Positions 28,141 through 40,309 of a stretch of DNA of 64,000 bases are shown here, one piece after another. This DNA comes from Ecdyonurus torrentis. Taxonomy: Eukaryota > Arthropoda > Insecta > Ephemeroptera > Heptageniidae. The DNA is taken from assembly GCA_949318235.1 (NCBI GenBank), contig OX439133.1, forward strand, positions 25,430,697-25,494,696, given 5' to 3'. The notes beneath the pieces were generated by a model. That model was not told the DNA's origin. It worked only from the letters and a program-made list of their open reading frames with translations, and did not search any database. Numbering within the stretch: the stretch's first letter is position 1; every line of letters starts with the position of its first letter. The position numbers and the translations under genes are program-made.

Positions 28141-28194
28141 TGTAAAATATCTACATTTGATCTTGAGTCTACAGTATACATAATCATAATATAG

Positions 28195-28306
28195 TAATGC
28201 TGTTCGTAAACCCTGTTCTCTTGCACCAAAAAATGAGCATTCCATTTGATTAACCATAGTTGATAGTCATTTTAGGGGCAAAGAACAGGGTTTACGAACA
28301 GCATTA
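28195..28306. mobile_element. 112-bp hairpin element I, copy I1
   Basis: TAATGCTGTTCGTAAACCCT at the left, mirrored at the right. A second copy of the same length is I2 in nvd intron 4. Confidence 0.9.
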
Positions 28307-28309
28307 GTG

Positions 28310-29105
28310 CGATTCAATGCTTTTTACCGTGGCTTTACAAATTATTGAAGAAAAAAAAAACTGTAGCATATCTGTATAGCATTTAATTGTATTCCTCATT
28401 TAAAAAAACTCCGTAAACCGGCAGCGTAGTTTTAAATGCTTGATTTTGTCACCTTATAAAATATATTCGTATATTAAACCGGCAATGGTTTTCTATAAAT
28501 TTGGAGATAAAAAAAATGTTCCCTTCTTATACTGTATGTTGAAATAGTCTGATTTAAGAGACATATTATCCTACATCTATACTACCGCTCGCAATATAAT
28601 TCACAAAAAAAAAATATCCATGACACATTTAAATATAAATATCATTAATAATATTTTAAATAATACATAGTTCCAAAAATCATACGATCAACTCCTTCCA
28701 AATTAACGATCCTTAGTAATTTAATGTCGTACATACAACACTTAATATGCAATTAAAAAATATATAAATTTAAAGTTTAAAACAATTATTAAAAACATTT
28801 CCATAAATTAAATATTTTTATTATTTAAAATTAAAAATAACAATTTTCATATTATTTTTAAATTTAAAAATAAAATTACTTATATATATATATTTTTATT
28901 ATAAAATATTGCATTCATATTTGTTGTTGTTTTTATTAAAACCTTTATAAATATAATATACATTTATTTCGTAATTTATAACTATATTAAAAAAATATTA
29001 ACAAAACAAAATAAATCGATTCATAGTGGTGGGGATAAATAATAAAAGTAATAAGTATCGGAAAAGCTTATTACTTAACATTAAAAGTCGCTAACAAGTA
29101 AGGCC
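28310..29105. other. AT-rich intergenic DNA
   Basis: No gene or family copy seen. Contains a short (AT)n at 28880-28892. Confidence 0.5.
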
Positions 29106-29110
29106 TGTAA

Positions 29111-29294
29111 GCAAGATACTACATACAAGATAGCGACACCAACTGGTCCCATGTAAATTTTAGCGGCATTGTGATTGGTCAATATTGATCACGTGACCTT
29201 CAACTCGAGCGCTGATTGGCTTAGAGGCTCATTTTGAATTTCGCGGCGGCCCAATTTGGTCGAGCGTGTCCTTATCTTGTATGTAGTATCTTGC
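29111..29294. mobile_element. Terminal-inverted-repeat element with CCAAT and E-box sites
   Basis: Perfect 22-base ends starting GCAAGATACTACATACAAGA, flanked by TGTAA on both sides. The interior is GC-richer and holds GATTGGTC, TCACGTGACC, GCGCTGATTGGC and CGCGGCGG, a promoter-like set in this AT-rich setting. Confidence 0.8.
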
Positions 29295-29510
29295 TGTAAG
29301 GCTAAAAACATGACATAATAAAAAAAGCTACACGAAATTGAAATAAATCAAAATTGTTCATTCATTTCTTTCTCCTACTCAGTATATAAAACAATGTATC
29401 ATAATGTATGAGATACATTCAAATGTCTATGAAAACATCATCACACATAACCGTTTTAATTTTTACTTGAAACACACTATAGTATTCAATCACATGTTAG
29501 TTAAAGGGAG

Positions 29511-29832
29511 TAGGGTACTTCATCTCAAAAACTAGAAGTGTTTTAGATCTAAATTTGGTGTCACTGTGTAGCTAAGGGTTACACCTAGCTGTGACAAAAA
29601 TTTCATGATGTTTGACCATCCCGAAGAAAAGAAAAAAAATTATTGAAATTTACATTAGTCCTTATGGATTTCAAATTTCAAAATATCATATAAATTTAAT
29701 TTGCACAGTGACCCCTCAAAATTTTTATATATTTGAAATTGTCTTATGCTGAAGTATCATTGTGCAAAATTTCAGATTCTTGACGAGAAAAGTTTGAGTC
29801 TAATGACCGACGTCAGTCCCCCTTTCCCTTAA
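29511..29832 (+). mobile_element. MITE family C, copy C2
   Basis: TTAA at both ends, TTAAAGGGAGTAGGGTACTT start, TAAGGGTTACACCTAGCTGTG, GCTGAAGTATCATTGTGCAA, CTTTCCCTTAA end. Confidence 0.92.
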
Positions 29833-30022
29833 ATAATTTTATCTCCCTCCCTGGTAGCTAATATATGTTAATTTTATTCTATTTTAAGTTGATTACATTT
29901 ATATAACATATAAATCGTCGTTAATCACAATACATATCATAGGTCAGTAAGGGATTACATATTTAGTGAATTTAAAATATAGAAATATTTTTGTCAATAG
30001 GTTGAATTAGTTTTTCAAATAT

Positions 30023-30057
<35 letters not shown>

Positions 30058-30065
30058 CTATATAA

Positions 30066-30351
30066 TAATGGAACAACTGTTTTGAGGCCGACTTTAAGCG
30101 ATTTCGGTAACATCCGCTTCCGTTTCTACTTACTACGCATGCGCAGTACTACGAAACGGAAGCGGATGTGAGCGAAATCACTTACAGTCAGCCTCAAAAC
30201 AGTTGTTCCTTTATTAGTCAATAAGCGATTTCACTCACATCCGTTTCCGTTTCGTCGTATATGTTCTGTGCATGCGTATAGTAAGTAGAAACGGAAGCAG
30301 ATGTGAGCGAAATCGCTTAAAGTTGGCCTCAAAACAGTTGTTGCTTTATTA
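30066..30351. mobile_element. Palindromic element R, complete copy plus truncated tandem copy
   Basis: Copy 1 (30066-30215): TAATGGAACAACTGTTTTGA pairs with TCAAAACAGTTGTTCCTTTA-type mirror. Copy 2 (30221-30351) lacks the left end. Loops hold TACGCATGCGCAGTA and GTGCATGCGTA, close to an NRF-1-type site. Confidence 0.85.
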
Positions 30352-30354
30352 GGT

Positions 30355-32280
30355 AATAATAATTAATAAAAATTTAATTTCCTAAAAAAAATATAGCAAA
30401 AAAAAAAAAAAAAAAGACTTTTGTCTTATATCTTATTTATCTTGCAATGTTGGCATCAAAGAGCGCATTTCAGTGCTTTTTCATAAGTATTTAAATGGCA
30501 AAAGATAATAATGGAATAAAGGGGGTGGGTGGTAGACATACAAACTTTTAAATATTTCAAACACAATGAGAAATTGAAATATAATAATATCTATTATATT
30601 ATTATACATAATATAGAAAAAGGAAATGAAATATCAGTTAACTATTATAATACTATTAAATGTTTACCTAAATTAGGATTATGTATACAATGTTATCAAA
30701 TATTTGGAGAACGGGTGTATTTATATATTATATGAGATTAAGATTACTGCAATGCGCCGACAATATTGGGAACAATTTTAAGTTAAAGTGATCGCGTGCT
30801 TTACTTTAGTATACGTATAGAGCTGCTATGAAGTGTGTGTGTGTGTGTTTGCTATAAAGAGAATCCTCATTTTTAGTATTAAAGTTTATGTACCACCGTA
30901 CGTACACTTGTGATTGTTCTTGTTAGCAAAATATGTAAAATATTTATAATTGTTTCGGATTAAAAAGGTAATTGCTTTATATTCTTATTTTTTTTATTAA
31001 TATATGCTTAAGTTTTAATTTTTAAAGTATAGTTTAAAAAAAAAAATTCTAAAATTTTTAAAAATTATTTATAATATTTTTATTTGTATTATTATTTAAT
31101 TTGTAATTATAATATTAAAACATTACTTTGCAAGTTAATAAATATAACTTTTTTAAAATTTTTTTAAATACATATATCCTTTTACTATAATAATATATTA
31201 CTTATTTTACTCTTTTTTTTAAAATTTTTATTTTGTTTAAAATATTTTAATTAAATAAATAAAATAATCTTGTTAATTGTTAAAAATAAATGAGTATCAC
31301 TCAGATTATGACTTGAGATTTAAGAATTTAATATATTTTTAATGAAGATGGAATTAATTTGTTATAAGGGCAGGTTAAGTTACAAATTAAAGCGACAATC
31401 TGGTACTTTTGTTTCATAAAAAATATTGTAGTATATAATTTTTTTTTAGGCATGATCTTTATACCTACTTTTTTCTAAATATTTTATTATTTTTTTAATA
31501 TAGCGCTATACTATAATAAAAACTATTATATTCTATATAGCTGAATGATATTTTCTTACATAATATAAATTAAAAATATACCTCTTATCAAAGTCTTGGA
31601 GATAGGATATTATAGAGTTGTTAAATCCTAATTATACCTTTATAATGTTCTTTATTATTACAGTAGTTAAGATTCTCCAATCTCCAATATAATGAATTAT
31701 TACATAGCATAACCATAAAAATGACATTAATTAAAAAATTTCAAAGTATATTATATTACAATTTGTTAATTAATTATTCTATATTATATCAATATGTATA
31801 GTACTTATCATAAAATTTAAGTTATGAATAATTTAAAACAGCTGAATTCAATTGTATTTTTTTAAATTTTTTTTTTTTAGGTATTTTAGACATAATTGAT
31901 TATTATGTGATATATTATAAATATATCTATGAACTTTTTTACGTATTTGTCTTTCAAACATATTTTGAAGATTGTGTGGAATCGAGTATCAATATAAAAA
32001 TCACTTGCCTAAGCTAATGTCTTACTAATACGCTATATAGAAATAATTGAAGTGGTTATTTATTTAATTTCTATTTTGTCAGTTATATTGAAAATAGTAT
32101 TAAAACTGTTTTTAATAATCTTTTCAATCGGAGCAGTACTTGCAAAATGCAATAAATTTGATGCATGAAATTATAGTTATTTTTAATGGAGGTTGTATGC
32201 AATTAAATTTATAGCACATTAAACGAATCTTTTTGAGACTTTAATTTACATGAATACATTGACTGTGTTGTAGGCATATA
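30355..32280. other. AT-rich intergenic DNA
   Basis: Poly-A at 30398-30414, a short GT run at 30836-30848. The part 30990-31310 is almost pure A/T. A 68-codon frame at 30529 shows no exon signals. Confidence 0.5.
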
Positions 32281-32284
32281 CTTG

Positions 32285-32316
32285 GATTAATAAATAAATA
32301 AGTAAATAAATCAATA

Positions 32317-32388
<72 letters not shown>
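32285..32388. repeat. (AAAT)n microsatellite
   Basis: About 17 clean TAAA units at 32318-32386, with an interrupted lead-in. Confidence 0.95.
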
Positions 32389-32504
32389 AAATTTTAAATA
32401 AATTTTTAATAAATAAATATTTTGATAGAATTCTACTAGCACAAAAAGGACTTGCAAAAGAAAGTTTTTTGATAAAATAAACAAACTCTCAGTTGAACAA
32501 TACT

Positions 32505-33015
32505 AACAAAGTGCTAGCAGACGACTTTGTGTTCCTGTTTCAATTTAACATGCTTTCTTATGGGGGAATGAAGCAGCTATAGCCCAGGTTAAAATTATTT
32601 CTCGGAGTTGAAATATTTACTGTAGCTTGCTGAGCATAAAGCTTTTGTTTTCCTTGATTTCAAGTCAATTGGGGGAAAATAATAATTTGTAACCAAAATG
32701 AATTGAAATACAGTTTAAAACAAAAATATGTAGGCTCAGTAAGCCTGCATCAGTAAACATTTCGACTCCGACAAATGATTTTAACTACAGTTATAGCTGA
32801 TTTGCTGCCCCATAAGAAAGCACGTTAAATTAAGACAGGAACACAAAGTCATAATGCTAGATTTTTATTTATTTTTTCTCACTAAACCTACTTTTGCAAG
32901 TTTCTGAAATTTTTCTGTAGCTTACTGAGAGTAAAAGCCTTTGTTTTCCTGGGTTTGAAGTCAATTTGGATGAAAAAAATTATTTGTAACCAAAATTGAT
33001 TGGAATTCAGGAAAA
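32505..33015. repeat. Composite repeat T: inverted arms plus direct repeat
   Basis: 32510-32584 and 32785-32862 are inverted copies (GACTTTGTGTTCCTGTTTCA, CTTTCTTATGGGG). A separate 95-base block starting CTGTAGCTTGCTGAG at 32619 recurs directly at 32918 with TTTGTAACCAAAAT. The two overlap as a nested structure. Confidence 0.8.
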
Positions 33016-33019
33016 CAAT

Positions 33020-34250
33020 TCATGAGTACAAAATATAAATATGGAAATAATACTGGACTCCCATACGTTAAAGGAAAGGCACGTCGTTGCAATGTAATTT
33101 CATCATAATATTTGAAAAGTAAAACCAAATAAATGCATTATAAAATTTTTTTTAACTTTTTTTTTTGAGAGGGGGCGGGGGGTGATTAACCATTTAGTCT
33201 CATTGTGGGCGAGCATAAAAGCGGAATAGCCTATTCGAATATAGAAGTAGAGGGTAACCAGGGTCAAGAAGACTTGGGCTGCATTTAATCAAATGTATTG
33301 CATAATGCCAAAATCATTGCTCTGTGTAAAAAAGACTATATCAGCGTTTTTTTTTTTTTTTTTTTTTTTTAATCACATAAAAAGTAAACTCCTATAAGCC
33401 ATTCAATACATTTGGATCTTTGAATTTTTTAAAATTAAAAATTTCACGATTATTAAAGAGGCTAAATTTTCTGAAAAACTAACTTCAATCGAATTAAAAT
33501 TTAAATAATTTTTCATTCCTTATTGAAAACGTATTATATTATTTATAGTTTATTCAATCTTTATTATTAAATGATACTTTTATTTTTTATGTTGTTAAGT
33601 AAGAAAGAAAAAATCATATTTATTTGAAGCATCATTAAATTTAATTAATTTCTGTTCATAATTTCTCTATATATATTTTTGTCTATTTTTTCTGTTCTTT
33701 TTATTTTCTGTTTCAAAAATAGTAGTGAGAGCAGCAATATAATAATAAAGTGCCTAGCTGTCATTAAAGAGTTATAATTCTATTGACAGCATACAAAGCG
33801 TGACAATAATTCTATTTGAAATTTACTTCGAATATTATAATTATTTTATAGTAAAAATTCAAAAAAAAAAAAAAAAAAAAAAAAAAAACACTTTTAAACT
33901 TTAGACGAATAAAAAAAACATTAAAACATATGTTTCAATATTCGTCCACAAATGGTAGTCAAATGATTATTATTCAAAGCCATTCCTTTATTAAAAGTAA
34001 GACAATTCTCCAAAACAATTAAAAAAAGAAAAATATTAGGACGAAGAAAAAAAAAACTTAATAAACTACTATAATTAAATGTAATGTTTGCGCATCAAAT
34101 AATTATTATTCTTATTATGTGGTTAACAAATTACTGCGCAAAATTAAAACAAATAAACGTGTATGCTATTACTTAAGTTTTTACTACAATAGAATTTTTG
34201 CGTGTAGAATGTATTATATAATTATACTTCCTTTTCCAACTTTAATTTGC
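33020..34250. other. AT-rich intergenic DNA
   Basis: G-rich spot at 33168-33184, poly-T at 33350-33370, poly-A at 33861-33888. No gene seen. Confidence 0.5.
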
Positions 34251-34256
34251 TTTATC

Positions 34257-34704
34257 TTAAAGGAATAGACCAGAGAAAAGCATAAGCATTTATATCACAA
34301 AACACTTGATAGGACTTACATAAATAACATTAGTTTGTCTCAAAACCCAACAGTAGTATAGATTAGTGTAGTTAGATTTATTCAACCCTCACAACATTTT
34401 CATACTAATTTTTGCTATATATTACACTGAAAAGTAAATAAATACGTAATAATTATGCTACCTCAATAAAGCAACATTTATGCACAACATAATTTATGCT
34501 ATATAGTATAGTGATTATTATACTAAATACTATAGGTTCAGCATAATATGACAAAATAGCAATAATAATAAATAATACTTTTCTCACGTTCTCTCGAGGG
34601 GCTACATTAACATTCTGGGTAAAAATTGTCGACAATTTTGAAGATCCCATTTCGTGTTTATTCATTAAAAAGCACAGGTTGTTTTATGTGGTCTATGGCT
34701 TTAA
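34257..34704 (-). mobile_element. MITE family A, copy A4, interrupted by repeat H
   Basis: TTAA at 34257-34260 and 34701-34704. The middle carries about 145 bases of repeat H (34414-34558) in place of the usual TGCATGTTTCTGACGTCA segment. Confidence 0.9.
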
Positions 34705-35358
34705 ATTTCCATAATAAATTTTATATTTTTGTAATCTTCTTATTGATTGATTGCTTTTTCAACGTATTATCACATTTTCATTGTATAAAAGTTTAATAGT
34801 GAATTTAATTTATAATATTTAGAATTTATATTTTTCAGAGATAATTTTTTTTATTATATACCATAACCTTGATGTCTACCAGTTTAATTCGACCGTTTCA
34901 ATCAGCTGATCAAGTTATTATTGAATTTTCTCTTAACACCTATAAAGCTAATGAGTTTTATAAATAAATAAATTATTAATACTTTGTATATTATACAAAT
35001 AAAAATGTTAAGTTTATGTCATGAAGGTAAATTACAAATCAATAGCAAAACAAAGCAGCGATGCAGAGAAATAAAACGAATTTATTGATTTAATATTTGT
35101 ACAAAAACTAAATTTAGAAATGTTTTATGACGTCTGCTTATTTTTGCATAAATAAAGTTTATTTGTCAATGTTTTTTGTCTCTTTTATAGTTTATTGTTT
35201 ATTTGACATAATAATTATTTATGTATATTTTTTTGTTTCGACTTGTTTCTACTGTGGATCAATTTCTTGCCTTAAAAATTCAAATTACTAAACTCTTTTT
35301 ATTATTGTTTTTATTATTAATTGTTTTTTAGAGCGGAAATTCCGGAATATTCAAAAAC

Positions 35359-35838
35359 TTAAAAGGGATAGTCAACAATGGCTTTTTTAATAGTGATCAC
35401 GATCACACTGATCACCGAAATCGCAATTTAATATTTAAATTATTAACGCGCTGAGAGCAACCACCGTTTAGCAACTCAAAACATACGTCACAGCTACAAC
35501 TTGCTCTCACGCTAGCTTGACGCGAGCTGGATTTACTCTTATCTTTGCATAAGTTATTTTACTACATATCTGTAGCCGTAAAAACATTTTATATAATATA
35601 CGTAAAATATGATGTCAAGTTGCGAGAGCTAAAATATGGGTAACTTATGCTCGCGCCAAGCTAGCGTGAGAGCAAGTTGTAGCTGTGACGTAGGTGTTCT
35701 AAGTTGCTAAACGGCGGTTGCTCGCAGCGGCAGTGCGTCAATAATTAAAATTTAAGGATCACGATTTCGGGAGGTTTAATAACAATGATGATCACATTGA
35801 TCACTATTAAAAAAAGCCATTGTTGGTTATCCCTTTAA
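35359..35838. mobile_element. Palindromic MITE K, copy K2
   Basis: TTAA at both ends. TTAAAAGGGATAGTCAACAA pairs with TTGTTGGTTATCCCTTTAA. Inner arms carry CTTGCTCTCACGCTAGCTTG and its mirror. The centre is AT-rich. Confidence 0.92.
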
Positions 35839-35839
35839 A

Positions 35840-36640
35840 ATAATACTGCAATTTACTAAAAAATAATAATAATAAATAAATAAACGACCAATGCACATTA
35901 TGTTACTTTTTGGGTGGCTTTCTTTTTAGCTCATATTGTTTATAATTTTTAAGTTTTTTTTTTTTATTATTATTTTTTTTTTTTTGAAGATTTAGCATTA
36001 CAAGCATTTGTATTTTGTAATGATATCAATTCTATGGTTTATGCATAAAAATCAAAAGTGAAATATTTATTAAAACTTTTATTACTTCCACATTTCTTTG
36101 CACCTTTTTTTTTTTTTTTTTTTTTTTTTTACTCTACTATATATAGCATGGTGTATTGATGGAACGTTTCACCATGCAATACTCCTGTATACTTTTTTTT
36201 TTTCTTACGTAATAAAAGAGTTCTGCATGATTGTTAAGTATTTATGGTCTTATATATTATTAAACTTTTGAAGTATAAAAATAAATGATCTTGACCCAAT
36301 AAGGAATGGCAATACTGAATTACTGGTAGATGTGTTAATAAAAATTATAATAATAAAATAAAACTTTTTTAAAGAAGAGGGATGAAACTTGAAATTTAGG
36401 TGAATAAGGATATACAGGTAGACTTAATGGCAATAAAATTACTCTAATTTTAATATTTTGCAAGGGACAACAAAATTTAATAAAATATTAATAATGTTGT
36501 ACTAAATACATATATTTTAAATTATAAATATTAAAAAATATAATTTTATTTTAATAATTTATTTTGTTTAATATTTAATATAATTAAATATTTTATTATT
36601 ATTTAAAAAATAATTATATAAATAAATGTTAATTATGATG
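35840..36640. other. AT-rich intergenic DNA
   Basis: Poly-T at 36109-36130. Nothing gene-like seen. Confidence 0.5.
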
Positions 36641-37471
36641 AAACTATATGAGGGGTTTCACGACCACGGGACAACTACGGCACTGCAAACAAAAAATGTT
36701 CTCAGAAAAATCTGAAAAAAATGTGACAAGTACATACTAATAAGACATAGCACATGCTGAATTTTTTTAAATTTATTTTGATTATTGCCTGAGATACGGC
36801 AATTTAAAGATGGCGGACCATTTTAAAAAGGAGCGCGAGGAGCCAACTTTGACGCCCAGTATTTTCTGTTGTATGAAACAAAATTTGATAATTTATTTTT
36901 TATTGTGTTTATCATTGAGTCAAATAAATATAACTGTGCTTAAAATTTATTTAGAACTTGTTAAAGTATTTTTTAGGAATTTTTGAAAATATGTATTTTT
37001 TGCTAAAATTTGCACATTTGCATACCTCTTAAAAAATAGTAAAAAATTTTTTTGATGGCATTTTGCAATTTTAGCGGTTAGATAAACGTCTTATCTTTAT
37101 CTTCTGACAAGAAAACAAAAATAAGTTTAAATTTGATTGTACAGTACTGGTCAATACAAATGCCTTTTTCCGAAAAGTGCCATTTTCGACCTTCAAAAAG
37201 TCCGTGTTACCGATAAATTTTTAAATATAACAATATATGTTTAGAAAGCTTATACTTTGATTATTTAAATAAAAAAATAAAAAACCTGTGTATTGCGCTG
37301 CAAATATTTTTAACGATTTTTTTTGTAACTCGCTCCACGCGCTGGTTGCGCTCGGCGTACAGGCTCTTGCGCTGAGTAAATAAACACGCGCATCGTGTTA
37401 TAACGTTGATATATTTATTTCTATCACTGACACGATAATTATATTTAATTTTTCGTGATTTAATATTTATT

Positions 37472-37820
37472 TTAAAGCCATATACCACATAAAACAACAT
37501 GTGCTTTTTAATGAATAAACACGAAATGGGATCTTCAAAACTGATGGCTATTTTTAACAGAATGTTAATGTATAGCCCTACGAGAGAGCGTGAAAAAACT
37601 GTAAAGTATGCATTTTGCGTAAGAATTCATGTTTATGACGTCAGAAACATGCAAAAGTTAGTACAAAAATGTTGTGCGGGTTGCATAAATTGAATTTTGC
37701 TTATCACTGCTACTGTTCCCCTACTCTTGGGTTTTTAGGCAAACTGATGTTATTTATGTAAATCCCATCAAGTTTTTTGTGATATAAATGCTTATGTTTT
37801 TCTCTGGTCTATTCCTTTAA
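37472..37820 (+). mobile_element. MITE family A, copy A5 (spans arm and spacer of P)
   Basis: Complete: TTAA at 37472-37475 and 37817-37820, TGACGTCA at 37636-37643. Its right third lies beyond the symmetric part of P. Confidence 0.92.
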
Positions 37821-38565
37821 TGTTTTAATTGTTATATAAAATTGGTAATGGATGACAAATAAAGCATAAATCGATATACTATAAGTTTATATAATACAGT
37901 ATACGTTATATAAAGTATAAAAAACTAATCTGTTAATTTTTTTTATATATTACGAGTGCAAATGCTATTTTGATTTTTATAATGATAGTATATAATAAAA
38001 AAAGAGCATGCTGCCAACATTCACCTATTATTCCTCTAGATGAAATCTGATGTCAGTCGCAGTATACACGGTGCAAGTTCATTAAAATTAACATGATAAT
38101 GCATTTGTTTAAATGTTGATTATTTTATTATTAATGTTTGTAGTTTTGTCACTGCATTAAAGCCTATTAAACCAATATTTTTGTGTTACTTGCTATAATT
38201 AACTTCAAATATACATAATTACATTTTTATGTTAATATTATGTTAAGTTGATTTTATTGTATCTTTACTCTTTGAATTTTTCACACAAAGAAATGAACAT
38301 TTTAGCTGTCATCTTAAATGAATTCTTTCTAATTGTAGGTGGTGGTATGGATGATAATATTTGAGTTAATGGAATAGACATTAAATACTGATTGTAAATA
38401 TTTTATTGTGATGCTGACCTATGATAAAAAAAAGTCAGTGTTATTGTTTACTATACGCGCCAACATCTGTTTTGCACATGTAAGAACTCAAAAAAAGCCG
38501 GATTGATTGATACATGCATGACGAAAATATAAATTTTTATTATTTATATTAAAACTTATAAGTCC

Positions 38566-38807
38566 CGAAGCAGTGATAAGAAAATTCAATTTATGCAACC
38601 TGCACAACATTTTTGTACTAATTTTTGCATGTTTCTGACGTCATAAACATGAATTCTTACGCAAAATACATACTTTACAGTTTCTTCACGCTCTCTCGTA
38701 GGGCTATACATTAACATTCTGTTAAAAATAGCCATCAGTTTTGAAGATCCCATTTCGTGTTTATTCATTAAAAAGCACATGTTGTTTTATGTGGTATATG
38801 GCTTTAA
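38566..38807 (-). mobile_element. MITE family A, copy A6, truncated at the inner edge of P
   Basis: Mirror of the left two thirds of A5. The A terminus with GGTCTATTCC is absent; identity stops near 38566, the same point at which P's symmetry ends. Confidence 0.9.
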
Positions 38808-39842
38808 AATAAATATTGAATCACGAAAAATTAAATATAATTATCGTGTCAGTAATAGAAATAAATATATCAACGTTATAACACGATGCGCGTGTTTATT
38901 TACTCAGCGCAAGAGCCTGTACGCCGAGCGCAACCAGCGCGTGGAGCGAGTTACAAAAAAAATCGTTAAAAATATTTGCAGCGCAATACACAGGTTTTTT
39001 ATTTTTTTATTTAAATAATCAAAGTATAAGCTTTCTAAACATATATTGTTATATTTAAAAATTTATCGGTAACACGGACTTTTTGAAGGTCGAAAATGGC
39101 ACTTTTCGGAAAAAGGCATTTGTATTGACCAGTACTGTACAATCAAATTTAAACTTATTTTTGTTTTCTTGTCAGAAGATGAAGATAAGACGTTTATCTA
39201 ACCGCTAAAATTGCAAAATGCCATCAAAAATTTTTTTTACTATTTTTTAAGAGGTATGCAAATGTGCAAATTTTAGCAAAAAATACATATTTTCAAAAAT
39301 TCCTAAAAAATACTTTAACAAGTTCTAAATAAATTTTAAGCACAGTTATATTTATTTGACTCAATGATAAACACAATAAAAAATAAATTATCAAATTTTG
39401 TTTCATACAACAGAAAATACTGGGCGTCAAAGTTGGCTCCTCGCGCTCCTTTTTAAAATGGTCCGCCATCTTTAAATTGCCGTATCTCAGGCAATAATCA
39501 AAATAAATTTAAAAAAATTCAGCATGTGTTATGTCTCATTAGTGTGTACTTGTCACATTTTTTTCAGATTTTTCTGAGAACATTTTTTGTTTGCAGTGCC
39601 GTAGTTGTCCCGTGGTCGTGAAACCCCTCATATGTTAAAACATATTATGGTTTCAGTACTTTTCCAATGTAATTCGTTCGTAGATCGCAGGGTCTTCATT
39701 TAATCAAATACGAGATATTATACCAATGATTGAAAATTAGTATACTGTTAGCATGAATAATGATAGAAATGATACGATACAATAATTATGTTTTAAGGAT
39801 AAAAAATATATATATATATTACTGCGCATCAGAACTTATCAG

Positions 39843-40124
39843 TATAGACCCCTTGCGCTTTGTCGCCATGTTTGTGGTACCTAATGCATTGTCCAGCATA
39901 AGGGAAACATCATTTCTCCTAATTTTTCACATAAAAAGAGTTAATTTCAACTGAAAATTTTTTTTCTCATATTCTTTGAGCTTATTAGGAGCTACAAATA
40001 AGGCTTTGATTGAGGTTTGAAGCTTTTTTTGCTATTAAAAAAAAATGACATTTTACCTATGCTGGCCTATGTATTCCTGACTAACAAAATAGCAGCTCTT
40101 AAATATGAGTGCAACTGGTCTATA
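39843..40124 (+). mobile_element. MITE family F, copy F1
   Basis: Termini TATAGACC and GGTCTATA. Internal CAGCATAAGGG, CTCATATTCTTTGAG and CTATGCTGGCCTATGT are diverged forms of family B phrases. Confidence 0.85.
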
Positions 40125-40305
40125 TCGCGACGGAAAAGCTAAGGGTCCCCTATAACTTAATATTAAGCTTTTGGGAAGAAAAACTTATTTTTTTTTCGAT
40201 TTTTAAAAGAAACTACACTACCGATTTCAGTACTGTTTAAATTAGGAATACTAGACCTTACGTGTTTTAAAGTATTGTTTGTTTTTTTCAACCGATTATT
40301 TCCAT
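40125..40305 (+). mobile_element. MITE family E, copy E2, decayed
   Basis: AAAGCTAAGGGTCCCCTATA, ATATTAAGCTTTTGGGAAG, ACCGATTTC, TACGTGTTTTAAAG and AACCGATTATTTCCAT. The left terminus is replaced by F1. Confidence 0.75.
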
Positions 40306-40309
40306 ATGA

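Larger units (their letters stand above)
36646..39633. mobile_element. Three-kilobase palindrome P with arms of about 1.06 kb
   Basis: Left arm 36646-37712 and right arm 38566-39633 are inverted and nearly identical; the central spacer of about 850 bases is unique. The outer ends are sharp: TGAGGGGTTTCACGACCACG with TA just outside on both sides, as for a TA-targeting transposon. Mirrored 79-codon frames in the arms differ at two residues, and I see no transposase. Each arm's inner end lies in a family A copy. Confidence 0.9.

Noticed and set aside
37261..39018. Mirrored 64- and 79-codon frames in palindrome P
   Set aside because: Similarity is explained by the duplicated arms; no recognised domain, and part of the frames is family A sequence.
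36646..39633. Palindrome P as an autonomous transposon
   Set aside because: The 850-base centre and the arms have no frame long enough for a transposase.
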